Of a stretch of 64,000 nucleotides of DNA, positions 1 to 9,818 are shown one piece after another. The notes below the pieces were generated by a model. It saw nothing but the letters and a program-made list of their open reading frames with translations, was not told where the DNA came from and searched no databases. The first letter of the stretch is position 1, and every line of letters begins with the position of its first letter. The translations under genes and the position numbers were made by a program. The stretch comes from Paramacrobiotus metropolitanus (lineage: Eukaryota; Tardigrada; Eutardigrada; Parachela; Macrobiotidae), in contig NW_026570297.1 of the NCBI RefSeq assembly GCF_019649055.1, positions 434,001 through 498,000 on the forward strand, given 5' to 3'.

Positions 1-413
1 TTGTCCAACTGCGTGGACGGTATCCTAATGGAAGTTATGGTTAACTATCCTCTGCGTGTACATATTTATTTGTATCAGATGTAAGTGTGTCCGTACTGTA
101 TATAGGGGAAGAAGTAGACGTGTTCCACCGTTCCCCTGTACTGCTGCCGTCACCCAGCTGGAGCGTGACATTACGGCAATACATATGGCTAAATCTGGCG
201 CGGTACATAAGCGCCATGTTCAGCCATAAGGTCCATATTTAAACGTCACATTCCAAGCGGGTGACGGCAGCAGTACAGGGGAACGGTGGAACACGTCTAC
301 TTCTTCCCCTATAAACAGTACGGACATACGTACATCTGTTACAAATAAATAAGTACACGCAGAGGATAGTTAACCATAACTTCCATTAGGATACCGTCCA
401 CGCAGTTGGACAA
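1..413. mobile_element. Foldback element with ~175 bp terminal inverted repeats
   Basis: The first ~175 bases and bases ~240-413 are inverted copies of each other: the window opens with ttgtccaactgcgtgg and the right arm ends with its reverse complement at 413. The outer ~155 bp of each arm match nearly perfectly and the inner 20 bp are looser. Only about 65 bp lie between the arms, and there is no coding capacity. This looks like a non-autonomous foldback or MITE-type DNA element. The left edge coincides with the window edge, so the element may extend further left and no target duplication can be read. Confidence 0.75.
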
Positions 414-599
414 TGTAGGTACAAATGGTTTATAACAGAAGTGCTTCTAATATCTGTAATTAGTATAGAATTTTTGTAAAATTATGTAAACTTTCCAGTA
501 GATTTTCCAGTAGCCTGTTGAAGTCTCCGTTAGTGGAATTTGGCTACCACAGGTGCCATAGTAATAATAATAATAGCAATAACAATGAGTGCAAACGCT

Positions 600-1033
600 T
601 CAGGATTTAATTACATATGTAAAATTACCCCCATAATGGTAAAACGTAGCCGGTGCATAGTTTGATATTCCATTGCAACCTTGATTACGTTGACCCGCGG
701 AGCGCCAGTAGCATGACTCTGAATTGCATAGATAGAAGAATCCGAGATCGGATACAAGTAAGCGTGATTCTCCATAGCCCCATGTCGCCGTATCCCAGTA
801 CAGAGTTTCCATCCTGTCATTTATATTATAAGTTCCCAGCATAAAGTTCCCATCATTAGAGAGGAAGGCTTTAGCCGGTGGTAAGGCCTCGGTTCTACTT
901 GCGAAGACAGGAGCACTATCGCACTCTCGGTAAAGTACCAAATTCTGGTCCGTTTGCAAAGTCAGTCGGAAGGTTTTTGAGGGAGAATAGTAGTTCTTGC
1001 CGGGGACCATAAACTCTGAGGCCTTTAGTGCCA
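600..1033 (-). CDS. Bulb-type (B-type) mannose-lectin domain protein, last exon
   Basis: An open frame of about 144 codons ends at a TGA. Near its start it has the B-lectin sugar-binding signature QxDxNxVxY, here QTDQNLVLY, preceded by a PGKNYYSPS segment typical of the domain's first strand. Two later repeats (LSNDGNFML, and VSDLGFFYL) are degenerate, so perhaps only one canonical sugar pocket remains. The domain usually spans about 110 residues and binds mannose-like glycans. No in-frame ATG precedes the domain; the first Met is inside it. A pyrimidine-rich acceptor ending in cag lies just before 1033, so an upstream exon, probably with a secretion signal, is expected. A good donor (gtaagt on the minus strand) is visible near 1261-1266 but I could not define a convincing first exon. 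The C-terminal tail holds several cysteines, fitting a secreted protein. The domain call is good; the gene model is partial. Confidence 0.6.
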
Positions 1034-2373
1034 CTGGAATCGAAAATAATGTCAGTCGCACTCGGACAGTCTAAGGCCGGGCTGTACTGCGGGAGTCTGC
1101 GGCATCTTGTTCCACTGTAACCGACCTCAAACGTTTGGACAATAAAAATTACCTGCCATTCACCGCATCCGAACGTTCTGGTCGGTTACAGACGGGCCAG
1201 CCAGCAATACGTACTACTACATAGGGCGAGGGCGGTTACAAAAAGAACGTGGTAATGTATACTTACCGCTACCGTTTGCAAACTGTTCTGCCGACGTGAG
1301 GTTTAGCGTACTGGTTGACGGCGACGGGGATCGTTCCGGGTTCCTGCACTTTTCCGTTGAATGCTGGATAGAAACTGCAGAATCATTCTGTCACTATTGC
1401 TCCAACTTCCAAGCGCTAAGTACATACAATAAATGTAGTTACGATCTGCAATCAGCAGTACCTACACGGACTGAAACAAGGCATGTAGATGTGTTTGTCC
1501 AGCAGATCAGGGTCATAGCGAAGAAGCTGTTCTTCCGTATTTTTTATCACCATTTCCGAAACAGTACAGTTTTGCTTATCTGTACGACAATATGAGGTGC
1601 AACTCATACAGCCAGCTGCAATTTCATTGATGTTAAGAAATAGTAGCACAGATAGCGGTCACTTACTTGCTGTCATGGCACTTGTCCTCAAGAAAGAGTA
1701 TACGACAATGTTCATGCACGCGTACAAATATTTGCGCAACAAGCAAGGAAACATGATAATTATTAGGAAATATCGAGACAGCCCTTCGACAAAGGAGTTT
1801 CTGCGATTCTGCACTTCAGACAATTCTGCAATTTTTTTCTCGATATTTGCGGACAACCTTTTATGCCCTTGGACAGCAGATGCAGATAAAATGGGCGAAC
1901 CAGATATATGATCGAGTGAGTAGAAAACCCAGGAATTTAAAAGATATGACAGTAATGGTTCACCAGAAATTGACGGGTATTAGCTGCTTTTGTTGCTCCG
2001 CCAACAACTTGACATCAGTTGTGCAGCAACTAAAAAAGTCTGTCAGACATTTCTATTCACCGGCAAGACATTAAGTACATTACATCACCGTTTTAGCGAA
2101 ATCGCTTCGATCTTGACAGTTAATGGCACCCTGATTGATAGCAGAAATTAAATTTGGGCATGTTAATGATCAACATTGTTTTACCTCGCAATTGCAGCTA
2201 AAGCATTCTTAAGTCAGAATATGACATGTTGACGTCGAAAACACAGATATGATTATAGTAAAAAATAAGCAGCTTGGTGCTTAATGTCTACCACGTGCTT
2301 TTGCAGCAGTGGACGAGGTAACTACAGTAATACGACCGAGAACGTAGATATGGGGCCGGCGCTAAACGGCAAA
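1034..2373. other. Intergenic, no gene recognised
   Basis: No open frame here resembles a known family. A minus-strand donor-like gtaagt near 1261-1266 may belong to an upstream exon of the lectin gene. The right boundary is the sharp point at which the first UGT fragment loses similarity to the intact gene. Confidence 0.5.
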
Positions 2374-3340
2374 CACCCGGCAGAATGGGCTGCTGATGCT
2401 GGCGGATGGAGAAAATAAACGGCTTTTTCAACGCCTGCAAAGCCTTAGCAATCTCCACGATACGGCTCTCGTTGGGAACGACCACAGAGCCAAACGACAC
2501 ATACACCACGGAATTATCAGCTTGACGGTCCAACCAACGTGTGACCTTTTGTCCGAGTTCGGCGTGGCTGGGATTTTTATCGTCCTTCTCTTCCGGCATA
2601 AACGGTCCAACGCAGTAATAGTCCATGTTGCTCATACGCAAATCCTGTTTGATTTCGTCGATAAAATGCTGTTCAATTTCCCGGAACGAATTGGTAAGCA
2701 TCCCGTTACCGGTGGACAAGAACGGGTTAATGCCTAAACACATCCCCTTCATAATCTGACCGATGGCTGGTTGTGGGCGTTCCGACTCGGGACGGATAAA
2801 ATCAAAACTTTCCAAGTCGTTCTTTTCGATTACCGGTGTGCGCTCGGTGATATACAGAATAGTGCGGAACGGTCCAATGGATGAGCAGTTTAGAAAATAG
2901 TAGGGCAGTTTACGTTTCAGACACCCGACTACACTGGCAGCAATAAAAATATCCGCTACCAACGCATTAACTGGCACGGTAATACCGTAGCGTTCTACAC
3001 CATCTGCGGGCGGCTGTCCAGCGACAGGAAGACCTTTAATCAGTTTTTGCATTGCCGGGACGCCGTGGTCTTTGAACCCTACAAAAGACATGTAGCAGAC
3101 GATATCCTCTGATTCATTTTCCGCGATGCCGTCTTCCAGTCCGACAACGTGGATGGATTTTTCATCTTCCGGTGTAATCTCTTGTTTCTTGCGAATGTGC
3201 TCCACGGCAGCTTTGCAGATGACGAAGGTGACTTTGTGTTGGCGAGATGCCAGCTTCCTCGCCAATCCTACCATGGGGATGGTGTGTCCGTAACCCGGGA
3301 CAGAGACAAGGAGAAAATGTTTTATCTCCTTTTGGGCCAT
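2374..3340 (-). pseudogene. UGT copy A: N-terminal two thirds of a glycosyltransferase, 3' truncated
   Basis: From its ATG at 3340 this copy runs colinear with the intact UGT at 5806-7218 for about 322 residues. It includes the PGYGH acceptor-site loop with the catalytic-type His and the VVYVSFGS strand. Similarity stops abruptly after the Leu-Pro-Gly codons (2374). The frame runs on into unrelated sequence to 2288 and encodes no donor-binding box, so the product could not bind UDP-sugar in the usual way. There are no stops in the retained part, so the break is recent or the frame is still tolerated. Its 5' flank (3341 to about 4360) is homologous to the flank of the intact gene. The break point is exactly reciprocal to that of the copy at 12913-13362. 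Confidence 0.8.
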
Positions 3341-4360
3341 TGTAAATTGGTGATACTACTAAAAACAAGTTATTGCTCTGGCTTCGTTGAGAATTCTTAA
3401 GTTTAATAAATTTATAACCGTCAGCAGGAATCAAACCGGCAAAGCGTGGATAAATAAATGTACCATCGAAAGAAAACGTAAACGTGATCAGCAATCAACC
3501 AGAGAAGTCGCTACAAATCCCACGATAAAGGCGCCTGTGTAATGATAAAACACGGTATCCAGTTCGTAACTGATGGTGTGTCCAAAGATATGTAAAACTA
3601 CATAGAGTACTCTAGGTATCCAACACGCAAAATCCACATCAAAATGTAATACAATCCACTGCAAATACGCGAGCCACGACGAGCGTGTACTCATACTTTG
3701 TACCGCGCGAATACTGGAACAAGATTTGAATTCGTTTCACAAAAGCGGCCAAACCAGGTAACATTTTGGTTTCTTGTTTGCTTTACATATATACGAGGAC
3801 GATGGGATTAATTTGCAATACCCAGCAGTTTGAAAAAAATGCATTCAACGCATTGCTGTCAACTATTCTACAGAACAGGTTTTAAACCACTGCTCGTAGC
3901 AATAGTTCAGTTGTCAGGTCACAAAACGGCATAGACAGCATGGCACTTATCAGACTGATCGTGAGTTGTCAGAATTAGCGTAGAAATGTAGAAACATTTC
4001 GCTCAGATTAAAATATAACGTACCATGACAGTTAATATTATTACCTTGCATTATAGTGTACAGATGGACACAATAAAAAGAATGATATTACAGTAATGTT
4101 TATAATTATGTAATTGTTATTTGGCTACCGCCAAAATTACGGATTCATTTGACACGAGTTAGAGCCATACATTATAATTTCTGACGCAACCAGGTCCGAA
4201 AAGGTGTACGAATAAACTGTTGATTGCTTAATACATGAAGCCAGAAGCCGTAATAAAATAGTTATCGATTGCGAAAATTGTGAAATTTTGCAATACTGGT
4301 GAAATATAATAAAATTACAATTAAATAAAGTATAGTTTTTGTTAAAGGCCTTTGTCTGGA
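3341..4360. repeat. Duplicated UGT 5' flank, left copy
   Basis: This non-coding stretch upstream of UGT copy A matches, with substitutions and small indels, the stretch upstream of the intact UGT (7219 to about 9490). Shared landmarks include gaatcaaaccggcaaa, aaaatccacatca, the tactttgtaccg segment, and a distal block around gaaaattgtgaaatt. The right copy is longer because it carries an inserted element (7497-7992) and expanded palindromes near 8355-8468. The shared promoter side implies that gene plus flank duplicated as one unit of several kb. Confidence 0.7.
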
Positions 4361-4383
4361 CACTGGTTTCTTAGACAAACCAG

Positions 4384-4411
4384 ATACTGGATACTGGATA
4401 CTGGATACTGG
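4384..4411. repeat. Tandem 7 bp repeat, four copies
   Basis: The unit atactgg is repeated four times without interruption, directly at the point where UGT copy B loses its C-terminal part. The repeat probably formed at, or marks, the truncation junction. Confidence 0.85.
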
Positions 4412-5107
4412 TGTGCCAAAATCAGCTTTTGTGGCGCCCAGTGCAAAAATAATCCCGGTGCTGCGGGGTCATCGAGATGGGTGTCAATACCGACGCGCAC
4501 ATCACCCGGCAGAATAGATTGTTAATTCTGCCGGATGGAGAAAATGAACGGCTTTTTCAGCGTTTGCAGCGCCTTGGCCACCTCGATGATGCGATTTTCG
4601 TTAGGGACGACCACAGAACCAAACGACACATACACTACCGATTTATCGGCTTGACGATCCAACCAGCGTGTGACCTTCTGACCCAGTTCCGCGTGGCTGG
4701 GGTTTGTGTCGGCTTTCTCTTCCGGTACAAACGGCCCAACGCAGTATAAATCCAAATTCTTCATTCGCGGATCCCGCTTAACCTCATCAATAAACTTCTG
4801 CTCAATCCCTCGGAAAGAATTAACCAGCATTCCGTTAGCAGTGGCGAGAAATTGGTTGATGGACAAACAGAGACCTTTCATGATGTGACTGATCGCCGGT
4901 TGCGGGCCTTCCGATTCCGGTCGTACAACATCAAAGCTCTGCATGTCGACTTCTTCGGACTGCTTCACCGGTGTCCGCTTGGTAATATTGAGCATCGTGC
5001 GGAAAGGTGCAATATAGGTGAGCAGTTTAGGGCCAAAGGTCACGGAATTTGAAGGGCATCGTGCGGAAAGGTCCAATAGCTATTAATAGCTGAGCAATTT
5101 AGGGCCA
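4412..5107 (-). pseudogene. UGT copy B: internal fragment with in-frame stop
   Basis: This minus-strand fragment covers the middle of the UGT, from the FRTMLNITKRTPV region through the VVYVSFGS strand and the start of the donor-binding box ([13 protein letters not shown]). An in-frame TAA (4522-4524) interrupts it where the intact gene has a glutamine-rich IRQHQQ segment, and the box is cut off at a 7 bp tandem repeat. At the N-terminal side a stretch of about 40 bp (gcatcgtgcggaaaggt...) occurs twice (near 4994 and 5055), a local duplication at the break. It lacks the N-terminal acceptor domain. Clearly a dead copy, more diverged from the intact gene than copy A. Confidence 0.85.
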
Positions 5108-5126
5108 GGCCAGCTCACGCTCACAG

Positions 5127-5354
5127 ACTGTATACGAGGTTTGCGGTTTGGATGACTTCAAAGACAATCTGGGCTTGACTGTTGAAACTGTTCAGCTGCT
5201 TAACTCCGTCGGATATACAACTATCGCAAAGCTTCTGAGACATACTTTCATACGAACTAATTAAAGAAATCTAACTAGACCTTTTCGCACGATGCTCAGT
5301 ATTGCCGAGCGGACACCGGTGAAGGAGCTCGAAGAAGCCGACATGGAGAGCTTC
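5127..5354 (+). pseudogene. UGT remnant in opposite orientation
   Basis: On the plus strand, 5280-5354 reads PFRTMLSIAERTPVKE and then an acidic segment ending DMESF. This lines up with PFRSMLYVTERTPV...DLESF of the intact UGT on the minus strand, so this piece is inverted relative to the cluster. Upstream, 5127-5262 is an open plus-strand frame whose EVCGLDD and NSVGYTTIAKLL segments resemble the VVGLEDG and VGFKDHGV-type region of the family, but this part is only a weak match. The two pieces are separated by a TAA. The segment looks like a relic of an older, divergent UGT copy that faced the other way. Confidence 0.5.
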
Positions 5355-5805
5355 ATAATATGTTCTCTGTTTAAGGTGTGCTGTTCTGTGTATATTCTGT
5401 GTTGCTTCTTGAATTATGTATAATACAGACATTTTACTATCGGTACCGTAAAGTTTGTAGAACCGTACAAATTGCATAAACGTTAAAGCCCACTGAGCAA
5501 ACGTATACGGCAATGACATGCGATGACTATTAATATTAGTACTCCTATATAAACTAAAGTAGTTTGAAAATTTTTTTTAAATTAATCGAACCTAATGCAT
5601 TTCACGCAACGTACTTTTGTATCAACTATGTAGTGACAGCTCGATAACATCGAGAATAAAGCAACAGAGAAGCTACGCAAAACATAGAATTAAAGGAGGA
5701 AACGTTACAAATGCACTTATTAATTGTCAGCAAAATAGCCAATATAAGCCACAACCCACAATGTCATATCGCTTCGATAATTTAGCCCGAGTTGACACAG
5801 ACTTA

Positions 5806-7218
5806 TTACACCACGGCATCAATAAAGTCTTGCAGTTCACGGTTAGAACTTCCACCCGGTGCGACGGCCTCTCGAATCTTGTCCTTCCATTTCAGCGCCG
5901 ACTTCCGTGCCACATCACTCTCATATCCAACGCGCCGGACAGCTGCGGCAATTTTTTCGCTGGTGATGTTCTTTTTCTCTTCATCATTATCAGCGTGCTC
6001 GCGACGAAGCAATGACTCTCCCAAACCCATCTCTTCAATCCACAAGGAATTCTCCAGTTGATCCCCAAAAATCGGCCAACCCACAATCGGCTTGCCGTTG
6101 AACAAACTCTCAATAGTACTATTCCATCCGCAATGGCTGACAAAAACCGCTGTGGCTCGGTGGGCCAGAATCAGTTTCTGAGGCGCCCAGTGCAGAAACA
6201 GTCCTGGCGCTTCCGGATTATCCAAGTGTGTATCGATGCCGACGCGTACATCACCCGGCAGAATGGATTGCTGATGCTGGCGGATCGAGCAGATGAATGG
6301 TTTTTTCAGCGCCTGCAGAGCCTTAGCAATCTCCACGATACGGCTCTCGTTGGGAACGACCACAGAGCCAAACGACACATACACCACGGAATTATCAGCT
6401 TGACGGTCCAACCAACGTGTGACCTTTTGTCCGAGTTCGGCGTGGCTGGGATTTTTATCGTCCTTCTCTTCCGGCATAAACGGTCCAACGCAGTAATAGT
6501 CCATGTTGCTCATACGGGAATCCTGCTTGATCTCGTCGATAAAACGCTGTTCAATTTCCCGGAAAGAATTGATGAGGATTCCGTTGCCGGTAGACAAGAA
6601 TTGGTTCATGGCTAAACACATCCCCTTCATCATTTGACCAATGGCCGGTTGCGGGCCTTCCGACTCAGGGCGGATAGTCTCGAAACTTTCCAAGTCGTTC
6701 TTCTCGGTTACCGGTGTGCGCTCGGTGACGTACAGCATACTGCGGAACGGTCCGATGGCCGAACAGTTTAGAAAATAGTAGGGCAGTTTGCGCTCCACAC
6801 ATCCGACTAAACTGGCTGCAATGAAAATATCCGCTATCAATGCATTAACCGGCACTTTGATACCATAGCGTTCTTCAGCATCCGTGGGGGGCTGTCCAGC
6901 GACAGGGAGGCCTTTGATGAGTTTTTGCATTGCCGGGACGCCGTGGTCTTTAAACCCTAAAAAGGATGTGTAGCAGACGATATCCTCCGATTCATTCTCC
7001 GCGATGCCGTCTTCCAGTCCGACAACGTGGATGGATTTCTCATCTTCCGGTGTAATCTCTTGTTTCTTGCGAATGTGCTCCACGGCAGCTTTGCAGATGA
7101 CGAAGGTGACTTTGTGTTGGCGAGTTGCCAGCTTCCTCGCCAATCCTACCATGGGGATGGTGTGTCCGTAACCCGGGACAGAGACGAGGAGAAAATGTTT
7201 TTGCTCCTTTTGTGCCAT
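5806..7218 (-). CDS. UDP-glycosyltransferase with plant-type PSPG box, intact (copy C)
   Basis: A single-exon gene of 470 residues, the usual length of a plant-type family 1 glycosyltransferase (GT-B fold), which moves a sugar from a UDP-sugar to a small lipophilic acceptor. The N-terminal acceptor domain begins HFLLVSVPGYGHTIPM, with the likely catalytic His at residue 19 and a partner Asp near residue 130 (ALIADIF). The C-terminal donor domain has VVYVSFGS (about 279-285) and a full PSPG-like box from W344 (WAPQ...LAH...SHCGWNS...GDQ) with the terminal Asp-Gln at 386-387. There is no signal peptide at the start and no C-terminal membrane anchor, unlike the ER-bound animal UGTs, so a cytosolic enzyme is expected. 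The ATG at 7218 matches the start in two other copies. It is the only unbroken copy in the cluster. Substrate unknown. Confidence 0.9.
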   Translation of the reverse strand: MAQKEQKHFLLVSVPGYGHTIPMVGLARKLATRQHKVTFVICKAAVEHIRKKQEITPEDEKSIHVVGLEDGIAENESEDIVCYTSFLGFKDHGVPAMQKLIKGLPVAGQPPTDAEERYGIKVPVNALIADIFIAASLVGCVERKLPYYFLNCSAIGPFRSMLYVTERTPVTEKNDLESFETIRPESEGPQPAIGQMMKGMCLAMNQFLSTGNGILINSFREIEQRFIDEIKQDSRMSNMDYYCVGPFMPEEKDDKNPSHAELGQKVTRWLDRQADNSVVYVSFGSVVVPNESRIVEIAKALQALKKPFICSIRQHQQSILPGDVRVGIDTHLDNPEAPGLFLHWAPQKLILAHRATAVFVSHCGWNSTIESLFNGKPIVGWPIFGDQLENSLWIEEMGLGESLLRREHADNDEEKKNITSEKIAAAVRRVGYESDVARKSALKWKDKIREAVAPGGSSNRELQDFIDAVV

Positions 7219-7496
7219 GGTGAATTGGTAACACTAGTAAGGAACAAGAAAACAGTGGAAGCTTGCTCGGTAATGTATTCGCTGACGTTCTTACGAATTC
7301 TTCAACGTAATAAATTTTTTACCGTCTGGAGGAATCAAACCGGCAAAACGTGGAAGAATAAATATACCGTCGAAAGAACACTTAAACGTGCTCACCAATA
7401 ATCAGAGAAACTGTTACAAACTGTGAGATAAAGCGCCTGTGTAATGATAAGATACCTACCCTAGTGCAACTGCAATATGCACTCTAGATCTCCAAA

Positions 7497-7992
7497 TACC
7501 GTAATTATCGAATTTGTGGCCCTGGGGTACAAATAGTTCGAAGGCTATGGCGGAGGGGGGCGTATTTCGGGGAGGGGGCGCAATTTCGGGGGGTGGCACT
7601 ATTTTTCGAACGGTATTTTTTGGGAGGGGGCATCATATTTCAAACAACTTCGCATCCAGTTCTAGTGGACCTGAACGCAGTAGTTACCTGTATACGCAAC
7701 AGCGCAACCTTCCCTGCAACATTTTCGAGCGTATACTGAGATCCCTGTACACCTTTTTTTGCCAACGAATACCGCATTATATTGATGTGCGTTTAATGTT
7801 TGCTCATAAGCACAACAATTTTTAAAAAGCATTTGCGGTACACCAATAATTTTGCAGCGCTTGACATTTAATAACGGCCCCCTGGGGCGTAATTTCGGGG
7901 GGTGGCCTTATTTTTCAGAGAGGGTCGGGGAGGGGGCTTATTACAGGGGGGCTCTTATTGCGGGGGGAGCCACAAATTCGATAATTACGGTA
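7497..7992. mobile_element. Non-autonomous DNA element with 27 bp inverted ends and G-rich interior
   Basis: The ends are inverted copies: taccgtaattatcgaatttg at the left and its complement at the right. The interior carries G-rich runs of 4-7 G near both ends on the same strand (around 7553-7633 and 7878-7967). No transposase frame is present. It is missing from the homologous flank at 3341-4360, which demonstrates insertion after, or loss before, the duplication. A family of animal DNA elements with cgaat..., G-rich sub-terminal repeats looks like this, but I cannot name it with confidence. Confidence 0.75.
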
Positions 7993-8354
7993 TATCGTAC
8001 GTATTTGACACTGGTTTAGCGCTTACCATTAATTAACTGCGTGCAGATTGTGGCATGCCGCATGACGGTTATCTTTCCGTGTTTCTTGGAATGATTAAAT
8101 TAGCGAAGTCATGATTGTCTGATACTTTTACCGAATTACAGATATCAGAGAATTCCACGTAACTGGATCCAAAGATATGTAGAGCTATAATATAGATACC
8201 CAACATGCAAAATCCACATCATGATGCAATGCGATGCACGGTGTACTCGTACTTTGTACCGTGCAAATACTGGAACAGGTTTTGAATCGCTACTACAAAA
8301 GCGGCTAAGCCAAACTGCATTTTAGTTTTTTGTTCTCTTTATAGGAGGACGATG

Positions 8355-8468
8355 GGAAACTGCAATTCGGAGCAGCTGCTCCGAATTGCAGTTTCCGAAT
8401 TCCGAATTCAGTTTCCGAATTCCGAATTCCGAATTTTAGTTTTTTTCAGACTGCAGTCTGAAAAAAAC
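8355..8468. repeat. Two perfect palindromes flanking a ccgaatt repeat
   Basis: 8355-8396 is a 42 bp perfect palindrome centred on cagctg, and 8439-8468 is a 30 bp perfect palindrome centred on ctgcag. Between them the unit ccgaatt is repeated with minor variation. The homologous flank near 3805 has only single, non-palindromic counterparts of these motifs (the cagcagtttgaaaaaaa stretch), so the palindromes arose locally in this copy. Confidence 0.85.
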
Positions 8469-8590
8469 AAATATTAATTCACATTCAACAGAATTCTAAC
8501 AACTATGCAGAACAGGTTGTAAACTTTACCGGCTTGCAGCTGCTGCAGTCATAAAACAACTGCATGGAATCGGACTATTTAGTGTAAAAA

Positions 8591-8687
8591 TGTTCAGATT
8601 CAAATATAGATATCTTACTAGCTATACACCGTATAATTATACATGTTCAGATTCCAATATAGATATCTTACTAGCTATACACCGTAG
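8591..8687. repeat. Direct tandem repeat, two copies of ~53 bp
   Basis: The segment tgttcagattcaaatatag...ctatacaccgta at 8591 recurs at 8644 with one substitution in the first 45 bases. Simple local duplication with no coding meaning seen. Confidence 0.85.
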
Positions 8688-9818
8688 ATACGCCACTGTG
8701 ACAGGCAAGCACAGAGAGCTCACAGATGACTTTATTGTACAAATAAAGTGGAGCAAATGCCGCGTGAATGCGGGGAAAAACACAACAAAGGCCAGTGTCT
8801 GGCAGAAATCAGCAAGTCAAGTTGCTGCGAGCTAGTTCTAGAGCGTAATGAAATGTAGAGAAAGAAATGTGCTGGCGGCAACGGCGTCACGCTGTCCAGA
8901 CACATGGAATGTGAGTGCGCAGACTGGACTCGTATCCAACGCGAGCGAATATACGCTGAGTCATACAGCGAGAGAGAGGAGCGAGAGAGCAAGTATGCTC
9001 AGTGAGTGCGCCCGCGGTGTATCCGCATAGGCGGAGAGTGCAGTGCAGCCACTCACGTACGTACAAGAGAGGGCGAATCAGCATGTGTGCAGTGATACGC
9101 ATACGCAAAGTGGCGTATCTATCACGCAGGCTGTCGTGCCTCTAACACCACACTATATGTACACCAGATATCCGTTATTAAGTGTACATATTATGCTGAC
9201 AAGTGACGATAATATTTCTTAAAAGAACACCATTGACTTTTGTATGATAATGATTAGTTTGGTTACCGGCGTACCGCCATAATTTTATTACGTACGGCCG
9301 GGTTGATTTATTAATACAAATCCAGACCATTATGGCGTATTGTACGCTGGTTGGAAGAAATGTGTGAGTAAACTGTCGCTTGTTTACATGAAGCCGCAAT
9401 AATTAGTACAGTAAAATAATTATCGGTTGACGATTTTGAAAATTGTGAAATTTGCATTACTGGAAAGGAGACGCTTTTCAAGACACTGGACAGTGGACGG
9501 CACTGATGAATACACAGCCAGCCACTTATGAGTAAATTGTATGAGTGCTTATGAGTAAATTGTTAAAGCAGACATGCCACCACCGGGCAGCATCTACAAC
9601 GACCGTTTAACTACTCCAGGGTTGTTCTCACCCATATCGCACGTTTGGATTAATATCGATAGCGATAACGGATTAAAAATTTTAATATGACAATTTTATT
9701 CGCTAATAACTACCGAGTAGTTAGTGTGTTACTGACTTACTGTAGTTTCTTCCTTGAAAGCTAAATTTTGCCCAAAAACACCATCAGCGCACCATAAATT
9801 TTCCCATTGTTTGAAAGT

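Larger units (their letters stand above)
7219..9490. repeat. Duplicated UGT 5' flank, right copy, with insertions
   Basis: Homologous to 3341-4360 but more than twice as long. The extra length comes from the inverted-repeat element at 7497-7992, two perfect palindromes (8355-8396, 8439-8468), a 53 bp tandem repeat (8591-8687) and a stretch near 8850-9100 rich in gagagag and gtgcag motifs. No recognisable gene lies here. The proximal 250 bp next to the UGT start are the best-conserved part between the two copies and should contain the promoter. Confidence 0.65.

Noticed and set aside
2288-2373. C-terminal extension of UGT copy A (VCRLAPAPYL...)
   Set aside because: The residues after the break have no UGT similarity; the frame is open by chance.
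3411-3460. tRNA-like B-box (ggtttgattcc on the minus strand)
   Set aside because: No cloverleaf or A box can be formed around it, and the same sequence recurs in the duplicated UGT flank.
6058-6615. Plus-strand 185-codon frame inside the UGT
   Set aside because: Antisense shadow of the conserved UGT coding sequence; the same shadow appears opposite copies A and B.
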